A DNA stretch of 64,000 bases from Trichopria drosophilae (GCA_030407085.1 CM059586.1:100267501-100331500); one strand, 5' to 3'. Counted from the stretch's first letter, positions 25,030 through 35,577 are shown. Program-made: numbers and translations. Notes: generated by a model from the letters alone, not told the origin.

Positions 25030-25944
25030 TTCTATTATTCCATTTTGAACATCTAGTTTTCTCTATGTATATTATTTATTCATATTTCATAAAGTTGTAA
25101 CAATCAAGTACCTAGTTATTGACTGATACTTAACAATATACATAACTTTTTGGTAGGCACAGTATTAAAAGGAATTAAAATTTAAAAAATTCAACCGATA
25201 AAAATATAACAAAACATTAAGAATAGCCGATGATGTTAACTTGGATGTATCCTCTCCATTTCTTTATTTATTTTTTATTTTATTATTGCTTGGGATGAAA
25301 AGACAATAGAATAGATGCATATTACGTAACCCGAGGAAACAATTTCAATTACATTTCTGGTAAAAGTGTTCATTAACATTCTTATTGATTAAATGGCGTT
25401 TTTTATTAAAATAGATATTTCTAACATGTGTCATATGATAAAGTCAGGGTCGACCATAATTATATTCTTTTTATAAGTATATAAATATAAATAAAGACTT
25501 GTTACTCGACAGGGAAGCGATGTTATATTGATTATACAAAAATTTTTTTTTGTACACAAGGGAAAATCTCTTAATTAAATACAATTAAAGTACGTACATA
25601 CATTTTTAAATATTTATTGAATTTTCTTTATTTCAAACATATAACCACGAAAACAATACATTTAGTTTGAATATTTTTCATATTTTTTTTAGTGCACTAG
25701 ATATAGGTCAATACTATCAAAAGTGCAAGTCCTTAAAATCCTTTCTATTCCATTGAAGCACAGCGTATCACGTTTCTGGCTCTGATTGCATTCATGTGTA
25801 TATTGGATGAATTAAAGTCGCGTTCACAGGCAATAAAGTAATCGCTTCGAATTCAGTAGTCGCAGATCGATGGTAGGTTTTCTCACTCATCATTGTGGAT
25901 ATTTCTAATTTGTTCCATTTTATTGTTGGTAATTTAATGTAAAC
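25030..25944. other. AT-rich non-coding DNA
   Basis: Nothing recognisable. A 60-codon frame (25792-25974, -) crosses into the next element's terminus and is a chance frame. Confidence 0.45.
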
Positions 25945-27150
25945 AAGTAAAAAAATTATGGATAAATTATACATAATTTATACTTAATCATTCATGTATA
26001 AATTATGTATGAAATTGAGCATGCATAATCTATACATAATGTACACAAAATGTATATTAAAAATAATAATTATAAAAATTTAATGTACTAATAATAATAA
26101 TAAGTTTTATTTAACTAATTTCTGTGTTTGAAAAATAAATACATTTGATCTAATGATTATGCGACCTGGGTTGAAATTTCAATTGCCGGAACATCGAAAA
26201 ATAAAACAGTCACCGACATCTGACTTCAAATCTGATGTCCACTGATCACTGGATATATTTTCGTGGATTATCAGAAACTGTCAAATATCGCTATGAAAAT
26301 CGTCAGCAGCTTCAAATCTGAAAATCTAATCCAAAGAAAATCCGAAAGAAACCAATAACACAATAGGAATGAAATGACATTTGAGTATTATTTATGTAAT
26401 TAATTGATTTGGTAATGTAGTTCTCTTTTTAATGTACCTGCTGTATAGTAGAGGTTTAGCCGAGACTGTCAAAACTAAATCATGTTCTTCTTCTTTTCAT
26501 TGGATCGTTTAGCAACGCGTTAAAGTATGTTGATTTTTCAACAGTATCGGTCGAATCTCCATAAAAGTACCTACGTCGTAATGAAACGACTAACTAAATT
26601 ATTAAGTAAAATCATTAAATAAATAATTAGTAAAATGTAATTTTTCATTTTTTTCCAATTTTACAAGTTATTTTTAAATTGTACTTGCTGACGATTTTCT
26701 TAGTGTTTCGTGAAAATTCATGATGACGGAGTTTTGGCCAGTGATTAAATGGCATCAGTGATGAAGTCAAACTTCAATGGTTTCATTTCTTGTTTAAGAA
26801 AATATTAATATATTCTCAAATTGTTTTTAGGTCACATAAAGAATAGAAATTAAAACTGGTTTAGTTTAATAAAAATTTAAAAATTAGAAGAAAAAAAAAC
26901 AAGGGCCAATTTGGTGGGCTTGTAATATAAATAATAAATATACCTCATTATTGTCGATGTTCGGTCATGTCGTTTTGCAAAATCGTTTTGTGCACTTCTG
27001 CATACGTCGATTGCGATTTTGGTTTTTTTTTCAATTTGCATATATTATGTATAGATTATGTATAGACCATGTATGATCAATTCTATACATAATCTATGCA
27101 TGGTTGATTATTTGTAAATTATGTATAATGTATTCATAATTTTTTTACTT
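25945..27150. mobile_element. Foldback element, 1.2 kb, near-palindromic
   Basis: The left terminus (25945-26050) and right terminus (about 27040-27150) are reverse complements over about 105 bp. They start AAGTAAAAAAATTATG and continue with repeated TATACATAAT / ATTATGTATA words. Pairing also recurs inside: ATCTGACTTCAAATCTGATG near 26217 against CATCAGTGATGAAGTCAAA near 26752, and GAAAATCGTCAGCA near 26297 against TGCTGACGATTTTC near 26685. No ORF. The termini are flanked by AAC and TAC, with no clear target duplication, so the superfamily is open. Confidence 0.7.
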
Positions 27151-28311
27151 TACCTTTATTAAAGTTACTAATATATGTGAAGATCAAACATTAGTTTGAT
27201 AAAGTCAATATTTAACAATACTTTCTCGATATTCATTATTTAGATGTAATTAAAATCTGTAAATAGATTAGTACACAAATTTAAGTACAATTTTTATTAG
27301 CTTTTATTAGGTTTTCAATGCACCGAATAAATTTTAGTCCTTGCAATGAAATAAGGTTCTCGAAACACTAAATAAATATTGGGAAACAACTTTTAGAAAC
27401 AAAAAAATATAATGTTTATAAAATGTTGACATTTGATCAAAATTTTCATAGAAAACTATCATAGAAAAAATAAAAAGACATTAAAATATACGTTTCAAAC
27501 AACGTAATGAATTTTATCGAACATTTTTTTGCATCATTCCGATGACAAAATTAACTTTTCAAATACAGTTTACAAGTTCAGACATTCCGTCCACCATCTA
27601 AATCGGTTTCAAGATGATTTCACACGGATTAGGGTAAATTATAAATCGCATTTGAATTAATTTATATTGTTTTTGCTTGTAAAACTTGTTGAGAATTTAA
27701 ATAATTTTGTTTTAATTTCTCTCTAATTTTATTATAGTAACATTGAAATGACATATCAGACGAAGCCACTTCACAACTCCATTAAATACTGAAGAATGCA
27801 AAACAGTTTTCAAAAAAGAAAACAAATCTTATTTCATAAATGAAATGAAAACTTGTACACAATTCTTATTATTTCCGTCAATAACTATATTTCATGCTTT
27901 ATTGTCATCCTTAAAAAGTATGAAAGCTCTGAAAGGAAATACTAGAGAATTTTTATTGTTTGCTGTGTACCGAGATACTTTTGCGTCAAATGTGCAACCA
28001 ATAACAAAAAAAAACTTCAGAGTTATCCAAGGTATGATGAATTGTTATTATTCTAATAAATCTTAGTATATTTTTATACTTTATTCGTGACTGAAATATT
28101 TTGAAGTGGAAGATATCAGAACATTTTGAACATCAACAGAAGAAACTTTCTTACAAAATATTGTACTACCTAAAATCAAGTATTTCTGAAAAAGTTCTGT
28201 AATTTTATTATTGTATTGCAATTGGCAATCGTTAATTGAATACCAAAGATGTGTAATGATTTCGTATATTGCGAATTGCTACTGCATAGCATGCAGTTTT
28301 TAAATTGTTCT
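27151..28311. other. AT-rich non-coding DNA
   Basis: No supported gene. A 73-codon frame (27845-28066, +) starts at an ATG but has no domain, no signal sequence and A/T-driven composition. Confidence 0.4.
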
Positions 28312-28315
28312 TTAA

Positions 28316-29451
28316 CCCATTAACGCCCAAAGGAGGCATTTATTTGCTTCAATTTCAAGCGAGTATTTCGTGTCAAAATCGAAGTTCTAAAAAATAGAAA
28401 CGTCCATATCCTACTGTTTTCGAGGTCACTCTTCAAGATTCCGAGATCAAAATTGAGTTTCAGCCACCAGGAATTCCGATAGGGCGCCGAATTTGAAAAA
28501 AATTTCCAAAAAATTGGGAAATATTTATTCTTATCAATTTTTTTCGAGCCATTGGAATATTGGGATTCTATTGAAACTATGGACAAAGGTGGATAAAATA
28601 TTTGAGTTTTAAGAAAAAAAATTACTATTATACCCCACATCATTCTAACGACCTCAAAATGGCGTCAATAACGAAAATTTTGTTTGAAAAATTTCTGGAC
28701 AATCTAACTCAAAAACTACGAGCTTTTTAAAAAAAATGCTAAGAATGAAAGAGATCTTAGAATTCACCGAGAAATATCGTGAAATTTTTCACACAAGTTA
28801 TCAACTTCTTGAAAAGATTACAAAGAACAACAAACTCATAGAATTCATCAGAGAAAATACTATATTTTTTTCAGAATTTTTCGAAAATAAATTACAATAT
28901 TAAAAAAAATTTGAAAAAAAATTTCTCGAAATGTCATCAAAAAAATTGGAGAAAATTCCATTATATTTCTCGATGAACTCTAAGAACTTTTCATTCTTAA
29001 CATTTTTTTTAAAAAAGCTCGTAGTTTTTGAGTTAGATCGTCCAGAAATTTTTCAAAGAAATTTTCATTGTGGGCGCCATTTTGAGGTCGATAGAATGAT
29101 GTGGGGTATAATAGTAAAATTTTTTCTTAAAACTCAAGTATTTTATCCACCTTCGTCCATAGTTTCAATAGAATCCCAGTATTCTAATGGCTCGAAAAAA
29201 ATTAATATTTATAAATATAAATAAATTATATTAATAAAAATAAATATTTCACCATTTTTTGAAAATTTTTTCCAAATTCGGCGCCATATTGGAATTCCTG
29301 ATGGCTGAAACTCCATTTTGACCTCGGATTCTGGAAGAGCGACCTTGAAAATAGTAGGACATGGACCTTTCAATTTTTTGGAGCTTCGATTTTGACACGA
29401 AATACTCGATTGAAATTCAAGCAAAAAAAGTGTCCTTTGGGCGTTAATGGG
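28316..29451. mobile_element. piggyBac-like foldback element, 1.14 kb
   Basis: Ends are CCCATTAACGCCCAAAGGA and its exact reverse complement (about 29433-29451). They are flanked by TTAA (28312-28315) and TTCA (29452-29455), one base from TTAA. The arms stay complementary for about 450 bp each: GTATTTCGTGTCAAAATCGA, TTTTATCCACCTT, TACCCCACATCATTCTA and CTCAAAAACTACGAGCTTTT all have inverted partners. Only a short central A/T-rich stretch is unpaired. The two 97-107-codon frames on opposite strands are mirror products of the arms, not genes. Non-autonomous; TTAA+CCC suggests mobilisation by a piggyBac transposase. Confidence 0.8.
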
Positions 29452-29604
29452 TTCACCTCTAATTTCTGCGCTTTAGGATACTAGAATATCTTCAATTATT
29501 ATAATGATATATTATAGTAATAATGTATTGAAATATAATAATTGCAACATATGCTTTAATAACATTTATTTGAAAATCTTGGTACAGAACAGTACATGGT
29601 ACTA

Positions 29605-29805
29605 CACTCTAAATTTCTTAAAGTGAAAATTGAGCCACTCTCTGCTAAAGATGACTTTTTCACTATTTTAAAGTGAAAATTTCACTTTATTAGAGTGGCA
29701 GATTTCCATCCACTATTAGTAAAGTAAAATTTCCACTTTAAAAATAATGAAAAAGTCACTTTTATCAGAAAGTGGCTCAACTTTCACTTTAAGAAATTTA
29801 GAGTG
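29605..29805. mobile_element. TA-flanked palindromic MITE, 201 bp
   Basis: CACTCTAAATTTCTTAAAGT at the left is matched by its reverse complement at the right end (29786-29805). The arms continue through AGCCACT, TGACTTTTTCA and AAAGTGGAAATTT-like words nearly to the centre. TA at 29603-29604 and 29806-29807 is the expected Tc1/mariner target duplication. No ORF. CACTCT blocks near 949 and 1788 may be relatives. Confidence 0.8.
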
Positions 29806-29940
29806 TACGACTATACGATTTCATCACAAAAATTTAACATACAACAGTTCAATATACGACTTTTCATCATGCAATAATTTCAACACGAAACAAAAATAAT
29901 ACTTTTTTTTTTTAAATTGAAAATAATAATTATATATTAT

Positions 29941-30202
29941 TGATAGGAATTTATTTCATTATATTGTAGTAGCGATTAGTATTAATATTAGACTGCGAAC
30001 AGTAAACAAATAAATGTAAACAATAGGGAATTTGAATATGCGAGGAAAGCTATGTGGCAGTCGGGTTCGGTATTCGGTTGCGAACGGATGGACCGTAACC
30101 CAAAATTTGAGAAAAGACATTTGTATTGGAAATTATTTTGTTAATTAAAGAGTATACTGTGACTAATCTGTAATATTTCAAACATCCTGACAAAACTTAA
30201 TA
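29941..30202 (+). repeat. 5' long terminal repeat
   Basis: Begins TGATAGG and matches 35290-35551 without gaps, with three substitutions (near 29978, 30027 and 30092). It contains AATAAA (30009-30014), a possible polyadenylation signal. The match extends 2 bp further (TT, 30203-30204). Those two bases fit the dinucleotide normally found between LTR and PBS and lost at integration. Confidence 0.95.
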
Positions 30203-30204
30203 TT

Positions 30205-30217
30205 TCAGAAGTGGGAT
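30205..30217 (+). other. Primer binding site, tRNA-Leu type
   Basis: TCAGAAGTGGGAT is complementary to the 3' acceptor/T-arm end of insect-type tRNA-Leu (…ATCCCACTTCTGA-), leaving out the last five nucleotides (CACCA side). It lies 2 nt after the LTR end, where a PBS must be. The 13-nt identity is from recall of the tRNA-Leu consensus and should be checked against this genome's tRNAs. Confidence 0.6.
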
Positions 30218-30394
30218 AAACGATTTCTTGTGTGGAAAAATAAAACACGCGATCTAAATTCACGTGTAGCCTGTAAATATTTTCGTCGTTTTGGTGCGTC
30301 TTAAATAAACGCGTTCAGTGTGTTGCAAAACGAGAAATACGCGTAAATCATTAAAAGTGTATGTCGATTACGTGCCTAGAATAAACGTTTCAAA

Positions 30395-33300
30395 ATGAGT
30401 TTAAGTGGTGGACATGATGAATTTGACATGTTTCAAAGACGATTGGAAGAAAATAATATGAGGATAAATTCTGAAAATCCAAATTTGTCAAGAATAACGG
30501 CAGTTTTGAACGACGCGATGGAAATTGAAGAGGTACCACGTGATAATTTAAATGGTGTGCAAATGGAAAGCATAGGTCAGCCGTCTTCGGGCTTGCCAAA
30601 AGAACGTTTAAATCATTTCCAACCGGAAAACGTGGGTCAGCCATCTTTGGAGATGCCACGTGAAAATTTAAACAATTTCCATGCGGAAAACGTGGGTCAG
30701 CCATTTTTGGAAAGAGGTGGCACCACCTATAATGGAAGACACGCCGTGCCAGCGTCTTCAGGGTCTTCAGTAAACGCGAATTATTTCGGAAGTGTACCTA
30801 GAGATGGCGCGAATTTGCACGAGGCACGCCGAATTCGCGAACAATCGGCAACGCCTTCACCGGAAAATGCATGGATGGCGCAACTAGCGGAAGCAATACA
30901 CATGAATACCATTTTAATGCGAAAGTTGAGTGAGCAGCGACAAGTGCCAATGCGTATTTTACCTGATTTACATCGTACTAATGGAGTTTTTCGAGGCGAA
31001 GAAGGACCTGCAGCAGCAAAATTGTGGATCAAGCAGATCGAGAATACGGCGAGACTGTTAGGATGGGATCAAGCATGTTTGTTCGAAACAGCCAGTTCAT
31101 ATCTACAAGGCGCCGCTAAGTCATGGTTTCTTTCACGAAGCGATCGTCTACGGGATTGGACATCGTTTCGTTATGCGTTTGAGAAAACGTTTATCACAAC
31201 TGTGAGTAAAACGGAAATGTTTTTGACGATGAAAAACAGAAAACAAGGTAATGACGAGAGTTTGACTACTTATTTTTACGAAAAGCTTCGATTGTGCAAC
31301 GCGTTATCCATAAGTTTTGAAGAGTTTAAAGAGCAGCTTGCAATGGGACTTAAGACGAAGGATATTGCAACTCATTGTTTATCTTTGCAAACTATGGACG
31401 AAGACGAATTATTACATAACCTAATTTCGTTTGAACGTACTTTAAATGCTTTTAGGAATTCTACAGACAGGTGGTCAACTCAGTGGGGACCGCGAAATAA
31501 TCTTCGACACAAGCCAAAGGTAGAAAATGTTGAAGTTTCAGCAGCACCCGTCGTAAGCGAAAGAAGAAATACATTAATAAAATGCTTCAACTGTGGTGAA
31601 GCTGGCCACTTGTCTGTAAAATGTCCAAAGCCACGGAAGCTGAGTTCCTGTTATCGGTGCGGTCAGACAGGTCATCGTCAATTCGAATGTCCTAAGATGA
31701 AGCAAATGTCCACTGATAGGTTTGAAGTTCGTACGCTTGCTGAGAATAAGGTTTTTCAAAGTGGTGATAAATATTTGAAATCTATTAAATTGAATGACAC
31801 GAATTTACATGCAATGGTTGACACAGGGAGCGCCATTTGTACTATTAAAGCCTCGATAGTGTTAAATTCTAATTTTTTTGTGATTCGTAGGCCAGGACAA
31901 TTAAAAGGGTTTGGAACCAAAGAAAATGTGATTGAGTCTTGTGGGGTCATTTGTGGAAAGCTGAAAATTGATGATGTAGAAACAGACGATGTGGAGTTTC
32001 GAATCGTGCCAGATGACTCGCAACCTTGGGACACTATTATTGGCAGGAATTTACTGGAATTGCCACATGTTTCCTACGTGAAGGTGGATAATGTACTTCG
32101 GTTCTATTCAAGGAAAGATTTTCCTTTCAAAGTGTATCCAGAGACTGAAGTGCATTCCGAGTTACGTCCAACGAGAGATGGTCTGCTACCTTCCAATACA
32201 GTGACGCTGATAGATCTTCAATGTGAAGACTCGACATATCAGGTTCCCGTGGTCAATTGTGCATTTGACTCGGGTGAAATAAGGCAAGATAAGGAATTAG
32301 AACGAGTGATGTCCGTGGAAGAAATTCCAGCAGTACAGCCACGATTAATAGAATTGTCGAGAGAAGAGATCATTGCAGATGACGTGAGTGAAGATCAGCG
32401 AGAAGAATTGTTCCAGTTGATCAACAAACATCGAAAATGTGTAGCTACCAGCATCGACGAATTGGGAAAAACATCGTTGCTGAAAATGGACATTTGCGAG
32501 AAACCAAACAGTGTACCTGTGTGTTCGCGACCGTATAAAGCGAATAATGAACAGCGCGAGAAAATCAAAGAAATTGTCGCGGATTGGAAGCGAGCGGGGA
32601 TTGTAAGGGAAACGAATTCCCCTTATGCTAGTCCGGTATTGCTTGTTTCGAAGAAAAACGGAGAATCGCGTCTTGTCGTCGATTATCGCAGGCTTAACGC
32701 CCAAACAGAAGGAGTGCATTTTCCCATACCAAACATGGATGAGTATATGGAAGTGTTATATAATGCTCGAGTTTTTTCGACTCAGGATTTGGCTCATGGA
32801 TACCTTCAGTTACCATTAGCCGATGAAGCAGCCGCAAAAACTGCATTTATCACTCCGGATGACACCGGTGAATTTACAAGGGCAATGTTTGGTCTGTTGA
32901 ATGCACCCTTTTACTTTTCTAAAATGATCGATTTGGCGTTAAGAAGACTGCGAAATAAAATTTTATTGTATTACCTAGACGATATTCTGGTTATCGCAAA
33001 AGATTTGACTGAAATGATTAAAAACCTTAAAACTGTATTCGAGACTCTTGAGAAAGTAGGTTTAACCCTAAATTTAAAGAAGTGTCGTTTCGGTATGAAG
33101 AAAGTAGAGTTTTTGGGTTTTGTCATTGACAGTCGTGGAATTAGTCCGGGTGAAAATAAAGTAAACGCGATCGCGAATTTCCCGAAACCGCAAAACATAG
33201 CAGAAGTTCGAAGGTTTTTAGGAATGTCTAGCTATTTTCGACGATTCGTACCGAATTATGCCAACATTTCTCTGCCAATGACCCAGTTGACGCGGAAAAA

Positions 33301-35182
33301 TGTAAAATTCATGTGGGGAGACCTTCAAGACGGTGCATTTGGGAAAATTAAACAACTCCTTGGTTCAGAACCGATCTTAGCTGTTTTTAACCCGAAGTCG
33401 GAGGTTACTGAGTTGCATACGGATGCAAGCGCGGATGGTTTAGGTGCAATGCTTTTGCAGAAACAATCGGACGGTAAAATGCATTTAGTTTATGCCGTAA
33501 GTCGGCGAACGTCTGAAGTAGAACGTAATTACCACTCGAGTAAACTGGAACTTTTAGCGATCGTTTGGGCCATCGATAGACTGCGCATCTATTTAATAGC
33601 ATTAGCATTCACGGTTGTTACGGATTGTCAGGCACTTGTGTACTTAGATGCCTTTAAAACCACAAAACCTCAAATTGTACGTTGGGCAATGACTTTAGCA
33701 GAATATGATTTTAAAGTGAAACATCGTAAAGGTGAGTTAATGCAACATGTGGATGCGTTGTCTCGAGCACCAATAGACGAGGGATCGGGAAAACACATAG
33801 AATCAAGCGATTATGTATATAGTATCGTATGTAGCGAAGAGGAAATCTTGATGTGTCAAAATGCGGACGAACGATTAAGTAGGAAAATTGCGATTTTACG
33901 TAAACCGAAAAGCGAGAGAACGAAAATAGAAAATAGCGAAGTGTCGGAATATAGGCTTACCGAAGGAATTCTTTATAAAATAATACAGAAGAAGGGTGTA
34001 GGAACAGAGGTGTTCGCTGTTCCTAAGCATATGCGAAAGTCATTGGCGATAAAATTCCACGATCTTAGTAGTCATTTCGGTGTTGCAAAAACATTTGAAA
34101 GAATGGCGCGTTACTATCATTTTCCTAATATGCGAAACTACATTCGAAATCATATCTTGAGATGCGTGCAATGTATTTTAGCTAAAGATAAAACCGGGAA
34201 ACAAGCTGGAGAATTACACCCAATTCCTCCGGGAAGCCGACCGTTTGAAACAATACATGCTGATCATGTCGGACACTTTATTACGTCGAAAAGAGGAAAC
34301 AAATACGTTTTAGGTATCATTGACACGCTAACAAAGTATGTAAAATTTTATCCCGTAAAGAATACAGGAGCCGCAATAACTGTCAAGTGCTTTGAGGATT
34401 TTATAAATAGATTTGGAGCCCCTCAAAGATTAATAACGGACCGTGGTGCCGCGTTCACTGCGAATCAGTTTTCCGATTTTTGTGTGCGTTTCGGAGTGAA
34501 GCATATCCTGAATTCGAGTCGTCACCCTCAAGCAAACGGGTTAATTGAAAGAACGAATCGTACTTTGATATCGGCTCTAGCAATACGTACTCAATTTGGA
34601 GAAAATCATGGGTGGGAAAAAGAAGTAGAAGCAATCGAGAGAGATATCAATAGTACGGTGAGTAGAGCTACTGGTAAAGCTCCGTTTGAGGTACTTTTTG
34701 GATACCTACCGCGATTTGAGGAGGGACCGATGCGAAAATTAACTACACAAGCCGAAACGTATACAAATGTTGAAGAAGCGAGAAAAGAAGCGTGCGAAAA
34801 GATTGCAGACGAGCCAAATAAGTACAAAAAGCGTTACGATTTGCGACATAATAAGATGATAAAGTTCATGTTAGGAGATATTGTTTATGTCAAAACCAAT
34901 CCCATAGCGACCGGCGAAAGTACGAAATTGCAAGCAAAATCGAAAGGGCCATATGTGGTAGATAAGATTTTACTGGGCGATACGTATAGAATATCGAAGC
35001 TAACAAATGGGAGAGCTACCAAAATCCCTTTAACCGCTCATGCGTCACAATTAAAAATTTGGAAGGGAAAGATAACGGATGACGAGTCTGATAGTACTGA
35101 CGATAATGACGTAGCCGAAGATGTAGAAAATAATGTAAATAGACCGGTGACGAGAAGCGTGGCAAAGAATGTTCGGAAATAG
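30395..35182 (+). CDS. gag-pol: Gag-Pol polyprotein of Ty3/gypsy retrotransposon, 1595 aa
   Basis: Encodes the element's capsid protein and replication enzymes in one frame. Order by residue: N-terminal region with three 20-residue repeats (48-107); Retrotrans_gag-type capsid (about 200-350); two CCHC zinc knuckles (397-410 and 419-432); aspartic protease with DTGSA (476-480) and IIGRNLL (548-554); reverse transcriptase with motif A Asp 798, FGLLNAPF (from 832) and YLDD (860-863); RNase H with Asp 1010, Glu 1052, Asp 1077 and Asp 1120; integrase HHCC zinc site (H1222, H1227, C1257, C1260), catalytic D1290, D1349, E1385 with the D-35-E spacing, then a GPY/F module (from 1518). No chromodomain; the acidic/basic tail is of unknown role. 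No stop, frameshift or missing catalytic residue seen. The first ATG follows a leader of about 190 nt. Confidence 0.97.
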   Translation: MSLSGGHDEFDMFQRRLEENNMRINSENPNLSRITAVLNDAMEIEEVPRDNLNGVQMESIGQPSSGLPKERLNHFQPENVGQPSLEMPRENLNNFHAENVGQPFLERGGTTYNGRHAVPASSGSSVNANYFGSVPRDGANLHEARRIREQSATPSPENAWMAQLAEAIHMNTILMRKLSEQRQVPMRILPDLHRTNGVFRGEEGPAAAKLWIKQIENTARLLGWDQACLFETASSYLQGAAKSWFLSRSDRLRDWTSFRYAFEKTFITTVSKTEMFLTMKNRKQGNDESLTTYFYEKLRLCNALSISFEEFKEQLAMGLKTKDIATHCLSLQTMDEDELLHNLISFERTLNAFRNSTDRWSTQWGPRNNLRHKPKVENVEVSAAPVVSERRNTLIKCFNCGEAGHLSVKCPKPRKLSSCYRCGQTGHRQFECPKMKQMSTDRFEVRTLAENKVFQSGDKYLKSIKLNDTNLHAMVDTGSAICTIKASIVLNSNFFVIRRPGQLKGFGTKENVIESCGVICGKLKIDDVETDDVEFRIVPDDSQPWDTIIGRNLLELPHVSYVKVDNVLRFYSRKDFPFKVYPETEVHSELRPTRDGLLPSNTVTLIDLQCEDSTYQVPVVNCAFDSGEIRQDKELERVMSVEEIPAVQPRLIELSREEIIADDVSEDQREELFQLINKHRKCVATSIDELGKTSLLKMDICEKPNSVPVCSRPYKANNEQREKIKEIVADWKRAGIVRETNSPYASPVLLVSKKNGESRLVVDYRRLNAQTEGVHFPIPNMDEYMEVLYNARVFSTQDLAHGYLQLPLADEAAAKTAFITPDDTGEFTRAMFGLLNAPFYFSKMIDLALRRLRNKILLYYLDDILVIAKDLTEMIKNLKTVFETLEKVGLTLNLKKCRFGMKKVEFLGFVIDSRGISPGENKVNAIANFPKPQNIAEVRRFLGMSSYFRRFVPNYANISLPMTQLTRKNVKFMWGDLQDGAFGKIKQLLGSEPILAVFNPKSEVTELHTDASADGLGAMLLQKQSDGKMHLVYAVSRRTSEVERNYHSSKLELLAIVWAIDRLRIYLIALAFTVVTDCQALVYLDAFKTTKPQIVRWAMTLAEYDFKVKHRKGELMQHVDALSRAPIDEGSGKHIESSDYVYSIVCSEEEILMCQNADERLSRKIAILRKPKSERTKIENSEVSEYRLTEGILYKIIQKKGVGTEVFAVPKHMRKSLAIKFHDLSSHFGVAKTFERMARYYHFPNMRNYIRNHILRCVQCILAKDKTGKQAGELHPIPPGSRPFETIHADHVGHFITSKRGNKYVLGIIDTLTKYVKFYPVKNTGAAITVKCFEDFINRFGAPQRLITDRGAAFTANQFSDFCVRFGVKHILNSSRHPQANGLIERTNRTLISALAIRTQFGENHGWEKEVEAIERDINSTVSRATGKAPFEVLFGYLPRFEEGPMRKLTTQAETYTNVEEARKEACEKIADEPNKYKKRYDLRHNKMIKFMLGDIVYVKTNPIATGESTKLQAKSKGPYVVDKILLGDTYRISKLTNGRATKIPLTAHASQLKIWKGKITDDESDSTDDNDVAEDVENNVNRPVTRSVAKNVRK
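30536..30715 (+). repeat. Three in-frame 60-bp tandem repeats in gag
   Basis: Exact 60-bp units at 30536, 30596 and 30656 encode three diverged 20-residue repeats of pattern P-(R/K)-(D/E)-x-L-N-x4-E-(S/N)-(I/V)-G-Q-P-x4. Repeats 2 and 3 are closest to each other. They lie in the N-terminal Gag region before the capsid-like part. Role unknown. Confidence 0.9.
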
Positions 35183-35289
35183 TAATAAGATAATTTATAT
35201 GATAAGCTATGTGTTTTATGACGAATAAAGGAAAGCGATTTTGAAGCGCATACTTTTGAGGGACCAAAAGACTGTCAGAGATGGTCGAG
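35183..35289 (+). other. 3' UTR of the retrotransposon
   Basis: Short non-coding tail between the pol stop and the 3' LTR, with AATAAA at about 35224. The bases just before the LTR (AGAGATGGTCGAG) are purine-rich but interrupted, so the polypurine tract is weak or atypical. No env frame fits here. Confidence 0.7.
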
Positions 35290-35551
35290 TGATAGGAATT
35301 TATTTCATTATATTGTAGTAGCGATTGGTATTAATATTAGACTGCGAACAGTAAACAAATAAATGTAAACAATAAGGAATTTGAATATGCGAGGAAAGCT
35401 ATGTGGCAGTCGGGTTCGGTATTCGGTTGCGAACGGATGGTCCGTAACCCAAAATTTGAGAAAAGACATTTGTATTGGAAATTATTTTGTTAATTAAAGA
35501 GTATACTGTGACTAATCTGTAATATTTCAAACATCCTGACAAAACTTAATA
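35290..35551 (+). repeat. 3' long terminal repeat
   Basis: Copy of the 5' LTR with three substitutions and no indels, starting TGATAGG. Identity runs 2 bp further (35552-35553) because the flanking duplication also begins TT. Confidence 0.95.
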
Positions 35552-35577
35552 TTATATTGACAAAATAATATAAGAAT

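Larger units (their letters stand above)
29941..35551 (+). mobile_element. Full-length Ty3/gypsy LTR retrotransposon
   Basis: A complete element: 5' LTR, tRNA-Leu-type PBS, about 190-nt leader, one Gag-Pol frame, about 107-nt 3' UTR, 3' LTR. The insertion duplicated TTAT (29937-29940 and 35552-35555); a 5-bp reading ATTAT is equally possible because of sequence overlap. The LTRs differ at 3 of about 262 positions and the coding frame is unbroken, so the insertion is recent. There is no env frame between pol and the 3' LTR. It is more GC-rich than its flanks. One frame for gag and pol plus a tRNA-Leu primer recalls mdg3/micropia/blastopia-type elements; that placement is inference. Confidence 0.97.

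Noticed and set aside
28320..29424. Three 71-107-codon frames on both strands
   Set aside because: They are mirror translations of the two arms of the foldback element at 28316-29451.
35183..35289. Possible env gene of an errantivirus-type element
   Set aside because: Only about 107 nt separate the pol stop from the 3' LTR, and no alternative frame of useful length exists there.
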